Assembly: GCA_049323655.1 (NCBI GenBank) | Contig: JBMONO010000014.1 | Span: forward strand, 1 to 64,000 | From: DB1 sp049323655 | GTDB lineage: Bacteria; Desulfobacterota; Desulfobulbia; Desulfobulbales; SURF-16 | DNA length: 64,000 nucleotides | Direction: 5' to 3' | Shown here: positions 52,359 to 61,826 of the stretch, piece by piece | Layout: each line of letters begins with the position of its first letter | Numbering within the stretch: the first letter of the stretch is position 1 | The notes under the pieces: generated by a model | Databases searched by the model: none | The model's input: the letters and a program-made list of their open reading frames with translations, nothing else | What the model was told of the DNA's origin: nothing | Translations under genes and position numbers: made by a program

Positions 52359-53990
52359 ATGACCACCATCAATCTGGACGATTTTCTGGCGGAGCTTCGC
52401 CATGTCATCAGGGAAAACGACATCATCAAGGGCACCATTCTGCTTAATCATTTCGATCAGCTCGACGCCCGGGGCCAGAACCAGTTCATGGCTGTCCTGG
52501 GCAGCGAGGATGGTGAAATTGTCATCACCATGCTGGCCCGTCTTTTGGTCAGCGACCGGCAGTTTGTTATTCCCCGGCCGGTCATTCGCAGCCTGCTGCT
52601 CAGTCGGGTCATGAAGGCGCCGCATCTGCTCCTTGTCCTGCTGCAAAGTGAGCAGTTTCGAGACAAACAGGTGCTGGTGGAGATTGCCGGAGAAATCCAG
52701 CTGGTTGACGCGGTGCCGGTAATCGAGGATATTCTCGCCTCCACCGATGATCCGCAGGTCATGAAAACCTGTCTCATTGCCCTGGGCAGTATCGGTGACC
52801 CCGGGCCGATCAACACCTTGAGTGATTTCCTCTATTCCGGTCATCGTGAACTGGTTATTGCCGCCATCAACGCCCTCTCCAACATCGATACCCCGACCTC
52901 GGTGCAGCGCCTGGCCGAACGGATGGGCACGGACAGCGATCTCGACATCATCATCATTGATGCCCTGGCCAATCTCGAAGACAGCCTTGCCCTGCAGCAG
53001 CTCAACCGGGAGCTAAATTCCCCCCATGCCTATGTGCGCAACCACGTCAAGAGCCGGCTGACCAGGATCGGCGCCAAGGCGATTCCCATGCTGGTCGCCA
53101 ATCTCGGCAGCACCGACCCGGATCTGCTGGTTCACTCCCTCAATGTTCTTGGCTATATTGGCGATATCAGTGCGGTGCGGGCGGTGCGCAAACTCCTCCA
53201 TGATGAGCCGGCAGACGCCAACGTGCGGTTCGCCGCCTATGAGGCGCTCGGCATGATGCCGCTCGCCAAGGGTGCCTATGTCCTGGCCGAGGGGCTTGCC
53301 GATCGGGTCGATCAGGTGCGCATCGCCGCGGCGCGGGCGATAGAGTGGAACTGTGACGAAGTGCTGATCGCCGGTGTGCGTAACCTGATCATGCAGGGCG
53401 GGACTGAGGCGGAGCAGGTGGCGGAGGCCTTTCTTGCATCCGAATCCCACAAGATTGTTTTGAACGTGATTGAGCTGGAGATCTTTCGGAATCTGGCGGT
53501 GAAGTTCTTAAATACCAAGGCTCATCCGGACCTGAAAAAGCGTTATGAAGAGCTGTTCCGCCAGAAGGGGCATGATGAGCTGGCCGACAAGCTTGCGGCC
53601 AGGGAGGTGCGGAGTGCGGCCGCCAAGCTGCTGGTCTATGCGGTGGACGATTCCCGCATGATCCTGTCGATTTACAAAAACACCCTTTTTCAGCTTGGTA
53701 TGGATGCCCAGCTCTTCGAATTCCCGGCCGTTGCCATTGAAAAGGCGACGGAAAAAAAACCGGACGTCATCCTTACTGATCTCAACATGCCGGACATTAC
53801 CGGCATCGAACTGACCCGTCAGTTGCGGGCTCTGTATGGTGCCAAGGAACTGCCGATCATCATGGTCACCACCCAGGGTGACAGCCCCGATCATCAGGAG
53901 GCCTTTGACGTGGGAATCAGCAAGATCCTTGCCAAGCCCTTTACCGCGGAGCAGATCGACGCCGCCATTCGCGAGGTGCTTGACAAGTAG
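52359..53990 (+). CDS. HEAT-repeat protein with C-terminal receiver domain
   Basis: A 543-residue protein. About 60-410 is made of HEAT-like repeats (e.g. VPVIEDILASTDDPQVMKTC, AIPMLVANLGSTDPDLLVHS), a protein-binding solenoid. The last 120 residues are a receiver domain with AVDDSRMIL and ILTDLNMPDITG. The ATG at 52359 has GAGGA upstream; an upstream open frame overlaps the PilZ gene. It may be the phosphorylated output of the nearby Che kinase instead of a CheY; that is inference. Confidence 0.88.
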   Translation: MTTINLDDFLAELRHVIRENDIIKGTILLNHFDQLDARGQNQFMAVLGSEDGEIVITMLARLLVSDRQFVIPRPVIRSLLLSRVMKAPHLLLVLLQSEQFRDKQVLVEIAGEIQLVDAVPVIEDILASTDDPQVMKTCLIALGSIGDPGPINTLSDFLYSGHRELVIAAINALSNIDTPTSVQRLAERMGTDSDLDIIIIDALANLEDSLALQQLNRELNSPHAYVRNHVKSRLTRIGAKAIPMLVANLGSTDPDLLVHSLNVLGYIGDISAVRAVRKLLHDEPADANVRFAAYEALGMMPLAKGAYVLAEGLADRVDQVRIAAARAIEWNCDEVLIAGVRNLIMQGGTEAEQVAEAFLASESHKIVLNVIELEIFRNLAVKFLNTKAHPDLKKRYEELFRQKGHDELADKLAAREVRSAAAKLLVYAVDDSRMILSIYKNTLFQLGMDAQLFEFPAVAIEKATEKKPDVILTDLNMPDITGIELTRQLRALYGAKELPIIMVTTQGDSPDHQEAFDVGISKILAKPFTAEQIDAAIREVLDK

Positions 53991-54062
53991 GAAATGATGC
54001 AGGGGCAAAAAGTATTCGGATGGCTAAGCAATAAAATTTGCTGGGGGCTGTCTTCTTCTTGC

Positions 54063-54518
54063 CTATTCACCGATCTTCAGCAGTTCCTCGATGTTGAGGA
54101 TGGCCACCAGCTCCTTTTCCATTTTGTATACCCCCTCAAAGTAAATGCCGGTGACCCCGCTGATGTTGGAGGGCGGCGGGGTTATGTTTCTGTTTTCCGC
54201 CCAGATGACGTCACGGACCCGGTCCACGAGAAAGCCGATATTCTCGGCGCCCTGACGGACGACGACTATCTCCAGGTTCTCCGGGGTCTCGGAAACGGGG
54301 AGGCCGAATTTTTTCCGGAGATCAATGACGGTCGCGATTTCGCCACGCAGATTGATAACGCCGCTGACATAGTCCGGGGCGAGATGAACCCTGGTGATCT
54401 GAGTATTTTTGATGATTTCCCGAACTCGTGAGGTGTCGAGGCCGCAGGACATGTCATCAATCTGAAAGATCGCCAGTTCCTGTGTTCCTTCTGCTGCCTT
54501 GTCAACGGATTTCTGCAT
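54063..54518 (-). CDS. cheW: Chemotaxis coupling protein CheW
   Basis: A 151-residue CheW. LAIFQIDDMSCGLDTSRVREI and YVSGVINLRGEIATVIDLRKKFG are typical, with IGFLVDRVRDVI after them. CheW links CheA to receptors. It is 4 bp downstream of the CheA-REC gene and convergent with the HEAT-REC gene. Confidence 0.95.
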   Translation of the reverse strand: MQKSVDKAAEGTQELAIFQIDDMSCGLDTSRVREIIKNTQITRVHLAPDYVSGVINLRGEIATVIDLRKKFGLPVSETPENLEIVVVRQGAENIGFLVDRVRDVIWAENRNITPPPSNISGVTGIYFEGVYKMEKELVAILNIEELLKIGE

Positions 54519-54522
54519 GGTG

Positions 54523-57500
54523 TTACCGTGCTCCTCCCTGTTGTTTCATGTAATAGTCGATTTTGGCGCTGATCTGTTCGCGGTCAAGCTTGATCAGATA
54601 TTCATCCACCCCGGCCTCACGTCCCCTGGCCTCAGCCGCTTCGCCGGCCACCGAGGTGACGGCGATGACGGGAATTTCCGCCCAGCGCATGTCGCTTCTG
54701 ATGCGTCGGGTCAGCTCCAGTCCGTCCATGTTGGGCATCTCGATGTCGGTCAGCACCAGATGGATGTCCTCCTGTTCCAGCACCTGGAGGGCCTCAATCC
54801 CGTCTTCCGCGGTAAAGGTGGTATAGCCCGCCTCGCTGACAAAGGTGGTGATTTGGTTCATGAAGAACCTGGAGTCTTCAACGATCAGCACATTACGGCG
54901 GGCGCTGCCCAGCTCCGCGGTCTGTGGCTTGGTGTAGACCGCCCATTCCGGCATGATGGCGGAAACCACGCCGTAGAGATCGACGAGCAGGGTGATCTTG
55001 TCGAAGATGATCATCGAGCCGAGAATGCCGGTCTGACGATGAGTAATGTCGTCGATCTTCATCTTGGCGTCGAGGATGTCGACAATTTCGCTGACCATGA
55101 TGCCGACCTCCCGACCGGCCATGGGAAAGACGACGACATAACAGGTTGTCGTGGACTCGTCGCGCATGCCGACATTGGCCACCTCCTCCACTCCGAACAG
55201 GGAAAGGGTGCCGCCCCGGTACTGGATGTTGCGGCGACCGGCGGTGATGATAATGTCATCGGTGCGGATTTTTTCGATGCGTGAAATAAGGCCCAGGGGA
55301 ATGGCCATCTGCTCGTTTGGCCCGTTCATGACGATGAGCAGGGACTGGGAGTCTTCCATGCCTTCCTGTTTCTCTTTGCCGAGCATCTGCTGGGATTTGA
55401 CCTTGTCCGCCACCCGGTTCAGTTTCATCTGGCTGCTGATGCCGACCACATCAAGGATCAGCGCCACCCGGCCGTCGCCCTGAATGGTGGCGCCGGCGTA
55501 ACACTTGCATCCACGCAGATGGGAACCCAGCGGTTTGACAACGATCTCCTCGGAATCGAGGAGTTGATCGACGATGAGGCCGTAGTGAAAATCTCCGGAG
55601 GAGAGGACGAGGATGTTGAAAGCGCTGAGCGGACTGGTGCGGCGGTCGCGGCCGGACCGTTTTTCCTCGAATGTCTGCCCCTCTTCTTCGCTGTCGCTCG
55701 GGATTTTGCCGGTGCCGCGCGGGTCGGAGATATTCAGGCGCCGTTCCTGGCGGATCTCCCGGCTCTCCGGATCGACAAAGACAGGATCCTTGATGGCGAG
55801 GGCATCGCGGAGATGAACCAGCGGCAGCAGTTCGCCGCGCAGCCGCATGACCAGGGCGTCGCCGACCTTCTCAATGCGGTCCTTGACCTGGCCGGCCGGC
55901 ACCCGCACCAGTTCGACCAGATTGACCTGGGGAATGGCGAACCGTTCCTGCTGGCAGGTAACGATGAGACTGGGAATGATGGCCAGGGTAAGCGGCAATT
56001 TGATGGAAATGGTGGTGCCGACGCCGATGGCGGTCTCGATGTCGATGACCCCGCCGAGCCTGGAGAGGTTGGTGTTGACCACATCCATTCCCACCCCGCG
56101 GCCCGAGACGTCCGTCACCTCCTTGGCAGTGGACAGACCGGGCAGAAAGATGAGCTTGGCCAGTTCCTTGTGGGACATGGCCTCCAGTTGGGCCCGGTCA
56201 TGCAGACCCATTTCCAGCACCTTGGCCTTCAATCTTTCCGTGTTGATGCCGGCACCGTCATCCTCGATTTCGATAATGACCTGACCTCCCTCATGAAAGG
56301 CGGACAGTCGCAGCAGGCCCATTTCCGGCTTTTTGTTTTTGGCGCGAACCGCCGGTGTTTCGATGCCGTGATCCACCGAGTTGCGCACCAGGTGGGTTAG
56401 CGGGTCGCCGATGGCCTCGATGATGGTCTTGTCAAGTTCGACATCCTCCCCTTCGATAACCAGATTGACTTCCTTGCCGAGATCCTTGGAAAGATCGCGG
56501 ACCACCCGCTTGAACTTGTTGAAGATGTTGCCCACCGGCTGCATGCGGGTGGACATGATCGCCTCCTGCAGTTCGGAGGTAACGAGGTCGAGGCGCTGGG
56601 AAACGGTATCGACGCCCTGCTGGTTGCGGGTGGCCACCGCCTGGACGAGCTGGTTGCGGGTCAGTACCAGTTCGCCGGCTAAAGTCATCAGATTGTCGAG
56701 GATCTTGACGCTGACTCGCAGATTGGTCTCGGCCTTGATCTGCGGGGGCTCCTTTGCCGATCTGGCCGCAACGGAAGCGGACGACTCTTCCTCGCGAACC
56801 AGTGTTTCCTCCCTGGGCACGGCAGGAACTGCCGGCGGGGCAGAGGGAGCCGTTGCCCTGGGCGCTGGCGGGGCCTGGGTAGGGGCCGAATCCGGTCGGC
56901 TGGCGGCTGCCGGCGGCGCGACGCTGCTGCCGGTGCCGGTCAGCGTGTTGTCGAGCTCCACCGGATGGATCTTGCTCGGGTCAAGACCGAGGAAGCCGGT
57001 GAGCAGGTCGATTTCCATGATGGTGGCATAAAGGGCAAAGAACGGGATACGCATGGCGCCAAAATCGGATTCGAGATCGCCAACTGAGGTGATATCGACC
57101 TTGCTGTCCACCAGTTCGCCGGTCTGTTGCAATTCGCGGATGACACTCATCGGCGTTTTGCCCTGCTGTTCGATGTCGGCGATGAGGTCGTATTCGAGGA
57201 CAAAGAGATTGTTGCCGCCTTTACGGATGGCGTTGAGTTCAAATTCGGTGACGGCAAAAAGGTTGGGGTTTCCCGGGGTGCCGAGGGGCAGGGTGTTGAC
57301 AAGGGTCGGTTTCGCCTCTTCGGCGAGATTACTGGAGACGGCGTTCTGCAAGGCCTGCAGGTGGGCGGAGATATCCACCTCGTTGCTGGTGGCGGCGTTT
57401 TCGATCATGGAGCCGAGCAGATCGGCGGCATCGAGCAGGGTGCTGACAATGGCCGGGGTCGGCACCAGTTCCTCGTTCCTGATGAGGTTCATCAGATTCT

Positions 57501-57717
57501 CCGAGGCATGGGCAAGTTCCTTGACCTTGTCAAGGCCAAGAAAGCCGGCACCGCCCTTAAGGGAATGGACGGCGCGGAAGACCTTGTTGACAAGATCGGT
57601 ATCGATGTTGGCGCCCGCTTCCTCGATGGCGAGCAGGTCAGCCTCGATGCCGTCCAGATGCTCTTTGGATTCCTCGATAAAGGCCAGCAGGGTTTCATCA
57701 TCTTCAATCAGGGGCAT
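54523..57717 (-). CDS. cheA: CheA-type histidine kinase with two CheW-like domains and a receiver
   Basis: A 1064-residue hybrid CheA. The HPt domain carries HSLKGG with the phospho-histidine at 51. A second N-terminal segment and a Pro/Ala-rich linker (about 275-335) follow. The dimerisation domain is NLRVSVKILDNLMTLAGELV, and the HATPase includes HLVRNSVDHGIE and DDGAGI. One CheW-like domain, split by a charged insert (about 660-710), is followed by a second, and the end is a receiver with LTDIEMPNMDGLELT. CheA-REC proteins are frequent in non-flagellar Che systems. There is no separate CheY here. It is fourth in a minus-strand run after the PP2C, HATPase and STAS genes. Confidence 0.95.
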   Translation of the reverse strand: MPLIEDDETLLAFIEESKEHLDGIEADLLAIEEAGANIDTDLVNKVFRAVHSLKGGAGFLGLDKVKELAHASENLMNLIRNEELVPTPAIVSTLLDAADLLGSMIENAATSNEVDISAHLQALQNAVSSNLAEEAKPTLVNTLPLGTPGNPNLFAVTEFELNAIRKGGNNLFVLEYDLIADIEQQGKTPMSVIRELQQTGELVDSKVDITSVGDLESDFGAMRIPFFALYATIMEIDLLTGFLGLDPSKIHPVELDNTLTGTGSSVAPPAAASRPDSAPTQAPPAPRATAPSAPPAVPAVPREETLVREEESSASVAARSAKEPPQIKAETNLRVSVKILDNLMTLAGELVLTRNQLVQAVATRNQQGVDTVSQRLDLVTSELQEAIMSTRMQPVGNIFNKFKRVVRDLSKDLGKEVNLVIEGEDVELDKTIIEAIGDPLTHLVRNSVDHGIETPAVRAKNKKPEMGLLRLSAFHEGGQVIIEIEDDGAGINTERLKAKVLEMGLHDRAQLEAMSHKELAKLIFLPGLSTAKEVTDVSGRGVGMDVVNTNLSRLGGVIDIETAIGVGTTISIKLPLTLAIIPSLIVTCQQERFAIPQVNLVELVRVPAGQVKDRIEKVGDALVMRLRGELLPLVHLRDALAIKDPVFVDPESREIRQERRLNISDPRGTGKIPSDSEEEGQTFEEKRSGRDRRTSPLSAFNILVLSSGDFHYGLIVDQLLDSEEIVVKPLGSHLRGCKCYAGATIQGDGRVALILDVVGISSQMKLNRVADKVKSQQMLGKEKQEGMEDSQSLLIVMNGPNEQMAIPLGLISRIEKIRTDDIIITAGRRNIQYRGGTLSLFGVEEVANVGMRDESTTTCYVVVFPMAGREVGIMVSEIVDILDAKMKIDDITHRQTGILGSMIIFDKITLLVDLYGVVSAIMPEWAVYTKPQTAELGSARRNVLIVEDSRFFMNQITTFVSEAGYTTFTAEDGIEALQVLEQEDIHLVLTDIEMPNMDGLELTRRIRSDMRWAEIPVIAVTSVAGEAAEARGREAGVDEYLIKLDREQISAKIDYYMKQQGGAR

Positions 57718-57789
57718 GACATGTTCTCCTCGGCGTTTGGTGCAGCCGATTGCGGTGGGGCGGCAACGGGATCCGCCCGGACCGCTTGA

Positions 57790-58092
57790 TTAACGAATGG
57801 TAAAATGATTGTCCAGTCGCATGACCTTGAATAGTTGACGAATATCATCGGTCAGGTTGATCAGCTCGATCTCACCGCCGCCGTTACTGACAATGCTGTT
57901 GCGGATGGAGATGAGCAGACCGATACCGGATGAGTCGATCATTTCCGTACCGGCCAGGTCAATGGTGATCTTCTTTTCCCCGCTGTTGATGATCTCCAGA
58001 AACTCTTTTTTCAGCCCGGCGCATTGCGAGGCAACGATATCGACTCCGGGTTTCATGACGACGACGCCATCTTTTCGTTCAATGTGGCTCAT
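57790..58092 (-). CDS. STAS-domain anti-sigma-factor antagonist
   Basis: A 100-residue STAS protein of the SpoIIAA/RsbV type. IDLAGTEMIDSSGIGLL holds the serine that a partner kinase phosphorylates. It sits between the RsbW-like kinase and cheA. Together with the PP2C phosphatase it makes a partner-switching set. The true target is unknown; no sigma factor gene adjoins. Confidence 0.94.
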   Translation of the reverse strand: MSHIERKDGVVVMKPGVDIVASQCAGLKKEFLEIINSGEKKITIDLAGTEMIDSSGIGLLISIRNSIVSNGGGEIELINLTDDIRQLFKVMRLDNHFTIR

Positions 58093-58146
58093 GGTGTTTT
58101 CCCTTGCTGTGAATGGTCTGCGGCCAGGACGGAACCTTTCATGATT

Positions 58147-58569
58147 CTATATGATTTTTTTGGTTAAATAAAGGGTATTGCCGGAATCGTTGTAGCGTAT
58201 GGTGAAACCGTAATTGCCCATGGAATGGATGCCCCTGCCCGAGAGGGCGTTTTCAGCCACCTTCTGCTTGCGGAGGTGTGCTCGCCAGTCAAAGCCGGTT
58301 CCCTGGTCGGACACGGTGACGGCGATTTCCTCATTATTGAAAGAAACGGCGCACTGCACCCGCAAGGCGGGATCCTGTCTGTTGCCGTGCAGGACCGCGT
58401 TGTTTAATGCCTCTCTCAGGATATAAATAAATTCAAAAATATTACAGTTGATTTGGCGGTCTGCGATAAATTTTTTGATTATCTCGACCGTCCTGTCGAC
58501 ATTGGCCAAGGTCGAGGCGAAGATGCAGGAGATGGCACGCGACTCTTCCGTGATGGCAAAATCCTCCAT
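58147..58569 (-). CDS. RsbW-like ATP-binding serine kinase/anti-sigma-type protein
   Basis: A 140-residue HATPase_c_2 protein. The N box is LREALNNAVLHGNR, the G1 box DQGTGFDW and the G2 region GRGIHSMGNYG. Such proteins phosphorylate a STAS partner and bind a target when it is phosphorylated. It is 2 bp after the PP2C gene and 54 bp before the STAS gene. Confidence 0.93.
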   Translation of the reverse strand: MEDFAITEESRAISCIFASTLANVDRTVEIIKKFIADRQINCNIFEFIYILREALNNAVLHGNRQDPALRVQCAVSFNNEEIAVTVSDQGTGFDWRAHLRKQKVAENALSGRGIHSMGNYGFTIRYNDSGNTLYLTKKII

Positions 58570-58571
58570 GG

Positions 58572-59705
58572 TCAGACCTCGATGGCCATGATGACGATGT
58601 CGTCGTCAGGTTCGCTTTTCTGGTCGCAGACGAGCTGTTTGAGGATCTCCGCTGCACGCGAAACCGGGATTTGCCGTAATTCTTCCGCTATCGGAATAAG
58701 CTCGTTTGTCAGCGATGTCCACACCTGCCTGGATGAGGCCCGTTCGAGAAGGCCGTCCGAGTAAATGTAAAAGCGGTCGCCCTGTTTCACCTTCAGGTCA
58801 CATGCCTCGAAAAAGGCGTCATGAAGGATGCCAACCGGCGTACCGCGCAGCGGGATGAACTGGGCGTCGCCGTCCACCGGCACATAAAGAACCGGCGGAT
58901 GACCGGCATTTATCAGCGACATGATGAGGGTCTGTCGGTTGAGGCGGGCATAAACCGCGGTCAGGTATTTCCCTTCCGGCAGAATGTCGATGAGCACGCT
59001 ATTCATCATCTTCATGCTGTCCGCCGGACTGTAGATTAATGACGAGTTCTGCTGCAGCAGGGCTTTCACCGCCGCGGTGATGAAGCTCGTGCCGATATCA
59101 TGGCCTGAGACATCAGCGATCATATAAACGCAGATATTGTCCGAAACCTGCAGAACGTCGTAAAAGTCACCGCCTGCCTCGTGCAGGGAGGAGTAGTGGA
59201 TGCCGAAGTTTGCCTTGGGCAGGTCGGCCGGATTGACCAGCAGGGCCGCCTGGGCGTCATGGAGCTGTTTGAATTTTTCCGTCTGCCGCTGGACGAGGGC
59301 CTTGGTGGCGAGGCTCAGCTTGAGATGGAGACGGACTCGAGCAAGAACCTCGGTGGTATTGAACGGTTTGACCACATAGTCCACCGCCCCGAGCTCGAAC
59401 CCCTTGATTTTTGAGGCGACATCGTCGTTGCCGGTAAGAAAGACCACTGGAATGTTGTTGGTCTTCGGGTTGGCCTGCAGTTTTTCCAGCACCTCAAAAC
59501 CGCTTTCCTTTGGCATGATGATGTCCATCAGGATGAGATCGGGCTGATGCTGGAGGACGATTTCCCTGGCCTCCACGCCGTTGCGGGCGACAAGGATGCG
59601 GTAACCTTCCCGGGCGAGGACGATCTGCAGCAGCTTCAGGTTGATCGGGGTATCGTCAACGATGAGAATGGTTATTTCCTGTTTGGTTTCCATCAAGGAG
59701 GTCAT
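58572..59705 (-). CDS. Response regulator with PP2C (SpoIIE/RsbU) phosphatase domain
   Basis: A 377-residue protein. The receiver (about 1-130) has its acceptor in LMDIIMPKESG; a helical link follows, then the phosphatase with GGDFYDVLQVSDN, DVSGHDIGTSF and NAGHPPVLYV, ending DDDIVIMAIEV with metal-ligand aspartates. It would dephosphorylate the STAS protein when activated by a kinase. The start is uncertain between M1 and the internal M5. Confidence 0.94.
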   Translation of the reverse strand: MTSLMETKQEITILIVDDTPINLKLLQIVLAREGYRILVARNGVEAREIVLQHQPDLILMDIIMPKESGFEVLEKLQANPKTNNIPVVFLTGNDDVASKIKGFELGAVDYVVKPFNTTEVLARVRLHLKLSLATKALVQRQTEKFKQLHDAQAALLVNPADLPKANFGIHYSSLHEAGGDFYDVLQVSDNICVYMIADVSGHDIGTSFITAAVKALLQQNSSLIYSPADSMKMMNSVLIDILPEGKYLTAVYARLNRQTLIMSLINAGHPPVLYVPVDGDAQFIPLRGTPVGILHDAFFEACDLKVKQGDRFYIYSDGLLERASSRQVWTSLTNELIPIAEELRQIPVSRAAEILKQLVCDQKSEPDDDIVIMAIEV

Positions 59706-59769
59706 GTCGGCAAAAGGACTTATAAATAAAAAATATTATTTTCTTTTCGTGGAAGAAAAGTCAAATTTT

Positions 59770-60240
59770 TTATTGAGGCAGAAACGAGGAGAGGCGCGGG
59801 AGCATATTCCCATGGGCGGTGAGCCGGGCGCTGCGGGTGGTTGGTGAAATCATGGTCAGCTCGATGGCGAGCCGGTGGACAGGGAGGAGGTAGCCGAGCC
59901 GGTCCGGCCACTCGATGACGGTCAGTCCTTTACCGTAAAGATATTCCTCAAAGCCGAGGTCCTCTATCTCTTCCGGGCCGCCGAGCCGGTAGAGGTCCAT
60001 GTGGTAGAGGGGAATATGGCCGTCATACTCATGGAGCAGGCTGAAGGTGGGGCTGGTGATATACTGATCCTGAGGCACCTCCAGCCCTTTGCCGATGGCC
60101 TGGGTCAGGGTCGTTTTGCCTGCTCCGAGATCACCGGACAGGGTAAAAATGTCCCCCGGTCGAGCGGTCCGGCCGAGGTGACGACCAAAATGCAGGGTCT
60201 CTGCCAGGCCGGGCAGATGGAGGACGCAATCCGCACTCAT
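59770..60240 (-). CDS. tsaE: tRNA t6A-modification ATPase TsaE
   Basis: A 156-residue P-loop ATPase (TLSGDLGAGKTTLTQAIGKG) with TSPTFSLLHEYDG and MDLYRLGGPEEIEDLGFEEY; these are TsaE (YjeE) blocks. It works with TsaB and TsaD to make t6A. ATG at 60240 overlaps the stop of the CxxCH protein gene by 4 bp, so the frame open further upstream is not used. Confidence 0.95.
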   Translation of the reverse strand: MSADCVLHLPGLAETLHFGRHLGRTARPGDIFTLSGDLGAGKTTLTQAIGKGLEVPQDQYITSPTFSLLHEYDGHIPLYHMDLYRLGGPEEIEDLGFEEYLYGKGLTVIEWPDRLGYLLPVHRLAIELTMISPTTRSARLTAHGNMLPRLSSFLPQ

Positions 60241-60515
60241 CTCGGGGCTCGTTTGTGGCAGAAGAGGCAGCGGTACTTGGGCGGATGTTCGGCTGGCAGC
60301 GGTGATTCCCCTTGCGGATTGTGACATTCCTCGCAGAACTTTTCCGCCTCCTTTTTGTCCATCGGGAAGAAGCGTTCATGCAGCTCGTCATGGGGAAGAA
60401 AGGCGGTGGTTTCCTCCGGGGCGTTCCAGAGAAAGAGAAAGGCGCCGCCGCAGAAGAGAAGGAAGAGCAGGTTGTAAAGCAGAATATTCTTTTTCTTTGT
60501 GCCGTTGTTGTCCAT
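60237..60515 (-). CDS. Small membrane-anchored protein with two CxxCH motifs
   Basis: A 92-residue protein with an N-terminal TM helix (about 11-30), then CEECH (61-65) and CLFCH (83-87), both fitting c-type haem attachment outside the membrane. Only one other histidine, H45, could serve as a distal ligand, so haem binding is likely but not certain. It overlaps tsaE by 4 bp (ATGA). No family name recognised. Confidence 0.8.
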   Translation of the reverse strand: MDNNGTKKKNILLYNLLFLLFCGGAFLFLWNAPEETTAFLPHDELHERFFPMDKKEAEKFCEECHNPQGESPLPAEHPPKYRCLFCHKRAPR

Positions 60516-60563
60516 GGTGATTGCTGTGTTTGTAAATGGTTAAGGTGTTCAGCCGTCCACCTG

Positions 60564-61583
60564 CTAGTCGCCCATTTCCAGGGCGCGGAAATGGAGCAGT
60601 CGCAGCCGCAGGGATGTGACGAGTAATTCCAGGATGGTCGAGGCGAGGAGACGGTTTTTGCCGCAGATGTCGAGCACCCGGTTATGCATGCGGTGTTTTC
60701 CGAGCAGCCGCTGGAGCGGACCGTCATCGGCTTGCGGATCGAGGATGTGCGCGGCAACAACCCGGCCGGAGCAGACAGCGGGATAGATGCCCTCCCCGGT
60801 AAGGCCGGAGGCGAGCCCAGCCGCGTCACCGACCAGGAAGATGTTGCCGAAGCGCCAGCCCCGATAATCGGAATTGACAATGGCTGCTTCCTGTCGCAGC
60901 CCCTTTCTTTCTATACCACATTTTTCCATCCACGCGTGCAAATTTTCCAGCAGTCGGCGGGGAGCAATGACGCGGCGATCGGCAAAGACGCCGATCGAGG
61001 CCCGTTGCCGGTGGGGAAAAATCCAGGCGTAACCGCTGGCAAAACGGGCCGGATTGAGCTGCCAGACCATTTCGGTGAAGTCGCCTGGCACCAGGTACTG
61101 AATGCCGGCACCGATCCGCTGGCTGGGAAGCTTGAGAAAGCGGCGGACCAGGGAGGCGCTGCCGTCGGCGCCGACCAGATAATCCCAGCTGAAGCGACCG
61201 GCACTGGTGCTGATGGTCTTTGCGCCGATTTCGGTTGCCAGGATGCCGGTGCGGATCACGGCGCCGGCCTGCTGCGCCTGCTCCGCCATCCAGTGGCCGA
61301 GGGCGGCCCGATCCACCGTGGAGATGATAGGTTCTCGGGCGCTGACCACGATACGTTGACAGGCCGAGCGGACATGCTGGCAGGGAAATTCCTTTTCCAC
61401 CAGATGGGGAGGCAGGTGGCGGGCCAGGCCGGACCAGGTGACCCCGCCGGCGCACACCTTGGGGCCGATGACGCTGTTGCGTTCGAGGACGAGGACGTCA
61501 ACCCCGGCCCGGGCAAGCAAGGTTGCGCAGGACAGCCCGCCGGGGCCGGCGCCGATGATGATGGTGTGGAAATGTTTTTTCAT
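60564..61583 (-). CDS. FAD-dependent oxidoreductase, geranylgeranyl-reductase family
   Basis: A 339-residue flavoprotein. IIIGAGPGGLSCATLL binds FAD, PKVCAGGVTWSGL is a family motif of geranylgeranyl reductases, and FLVGDAAGLASGLTGEGIYP is the second FAD block. These enzymes reduce double bonds in isoprenoid chains, such as menaquinone or lipid side chains; the substrate here is unknown. ATG at 61583 (or 61589) is chosen, with no good ribosome site; the upstream frame is rich in Arg and unlikely. It is followed after 48 bp by the CxxCH gene. Confidence 0.88.
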   Translation of the reverse strand: MKKHFHTIIIGAGPGGLSCATLLARAGVDVLVLERNSVIGPKVCAGGVTWSGLARHLPPHLVEKEFPCQHVRSACQRIVVSAREPIISTVDRAALGHWMAEQAQQAGAVIRTGILATEIGAKTISTSAGRFSWDYLVGADGSASLVRRFLKLPSQRIGAGIQYLVPGDFTEMVWQLNPARFASGYAWIFPHRQRASIGVFADRRVIAPRRLLENLHAWMEKCGIERKGLRQEAAIVNSDYRGWRFGNIFLVGDAAGLASGLTGEGIYPAVCSGRVVAAHILDPQADDGPLQRLLGKHRMHNRVLDICGKNRLLASTILELLVTSLRLRLLHFRALEMGD

Positions 61584-61722
61584 GAGCATATGATGGGCGG
61601 AAAGAAAGAGCGGCCAATGACGCCGCCGGCGCCGTCCCGAGTGTAATGTAAAGAAAGGCGGAGGCAAAGGTTTTATTTTAGTCGGAAATATGGTAATGTT
61701 GCCACGTTGTCAATTCATCGTT

Positions 61723-61750
61723 CATGATGGCTGACCATCATGCCTTTTTT
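61723..61750 (+). terminator. Terminator-like hairpin in the leader of the M23 gene
   Basis: A perfect 8-bp stem, CATGATGG and CCATCATG, with a 4-base loop (CTGA), is followed by CC and seven T. It lies about 75 bp upstream of the M23 peptidase ATG on the plus strand. No plus-strand gene lies upstream for it to end, so it may be an attenuator in the leader of the M23 gene. A role as a minus-strand terminator is unlikely because no T run faces that way. Confidence 0.65.
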
Positions 61751-61826
61751 TGTGCCGACCCGCCCATCGCCGGGGGCCCTCATTTTTTTTCATTTTTTTA
61801 TACGGAGTGTTCAGGAGTCTGACGTC

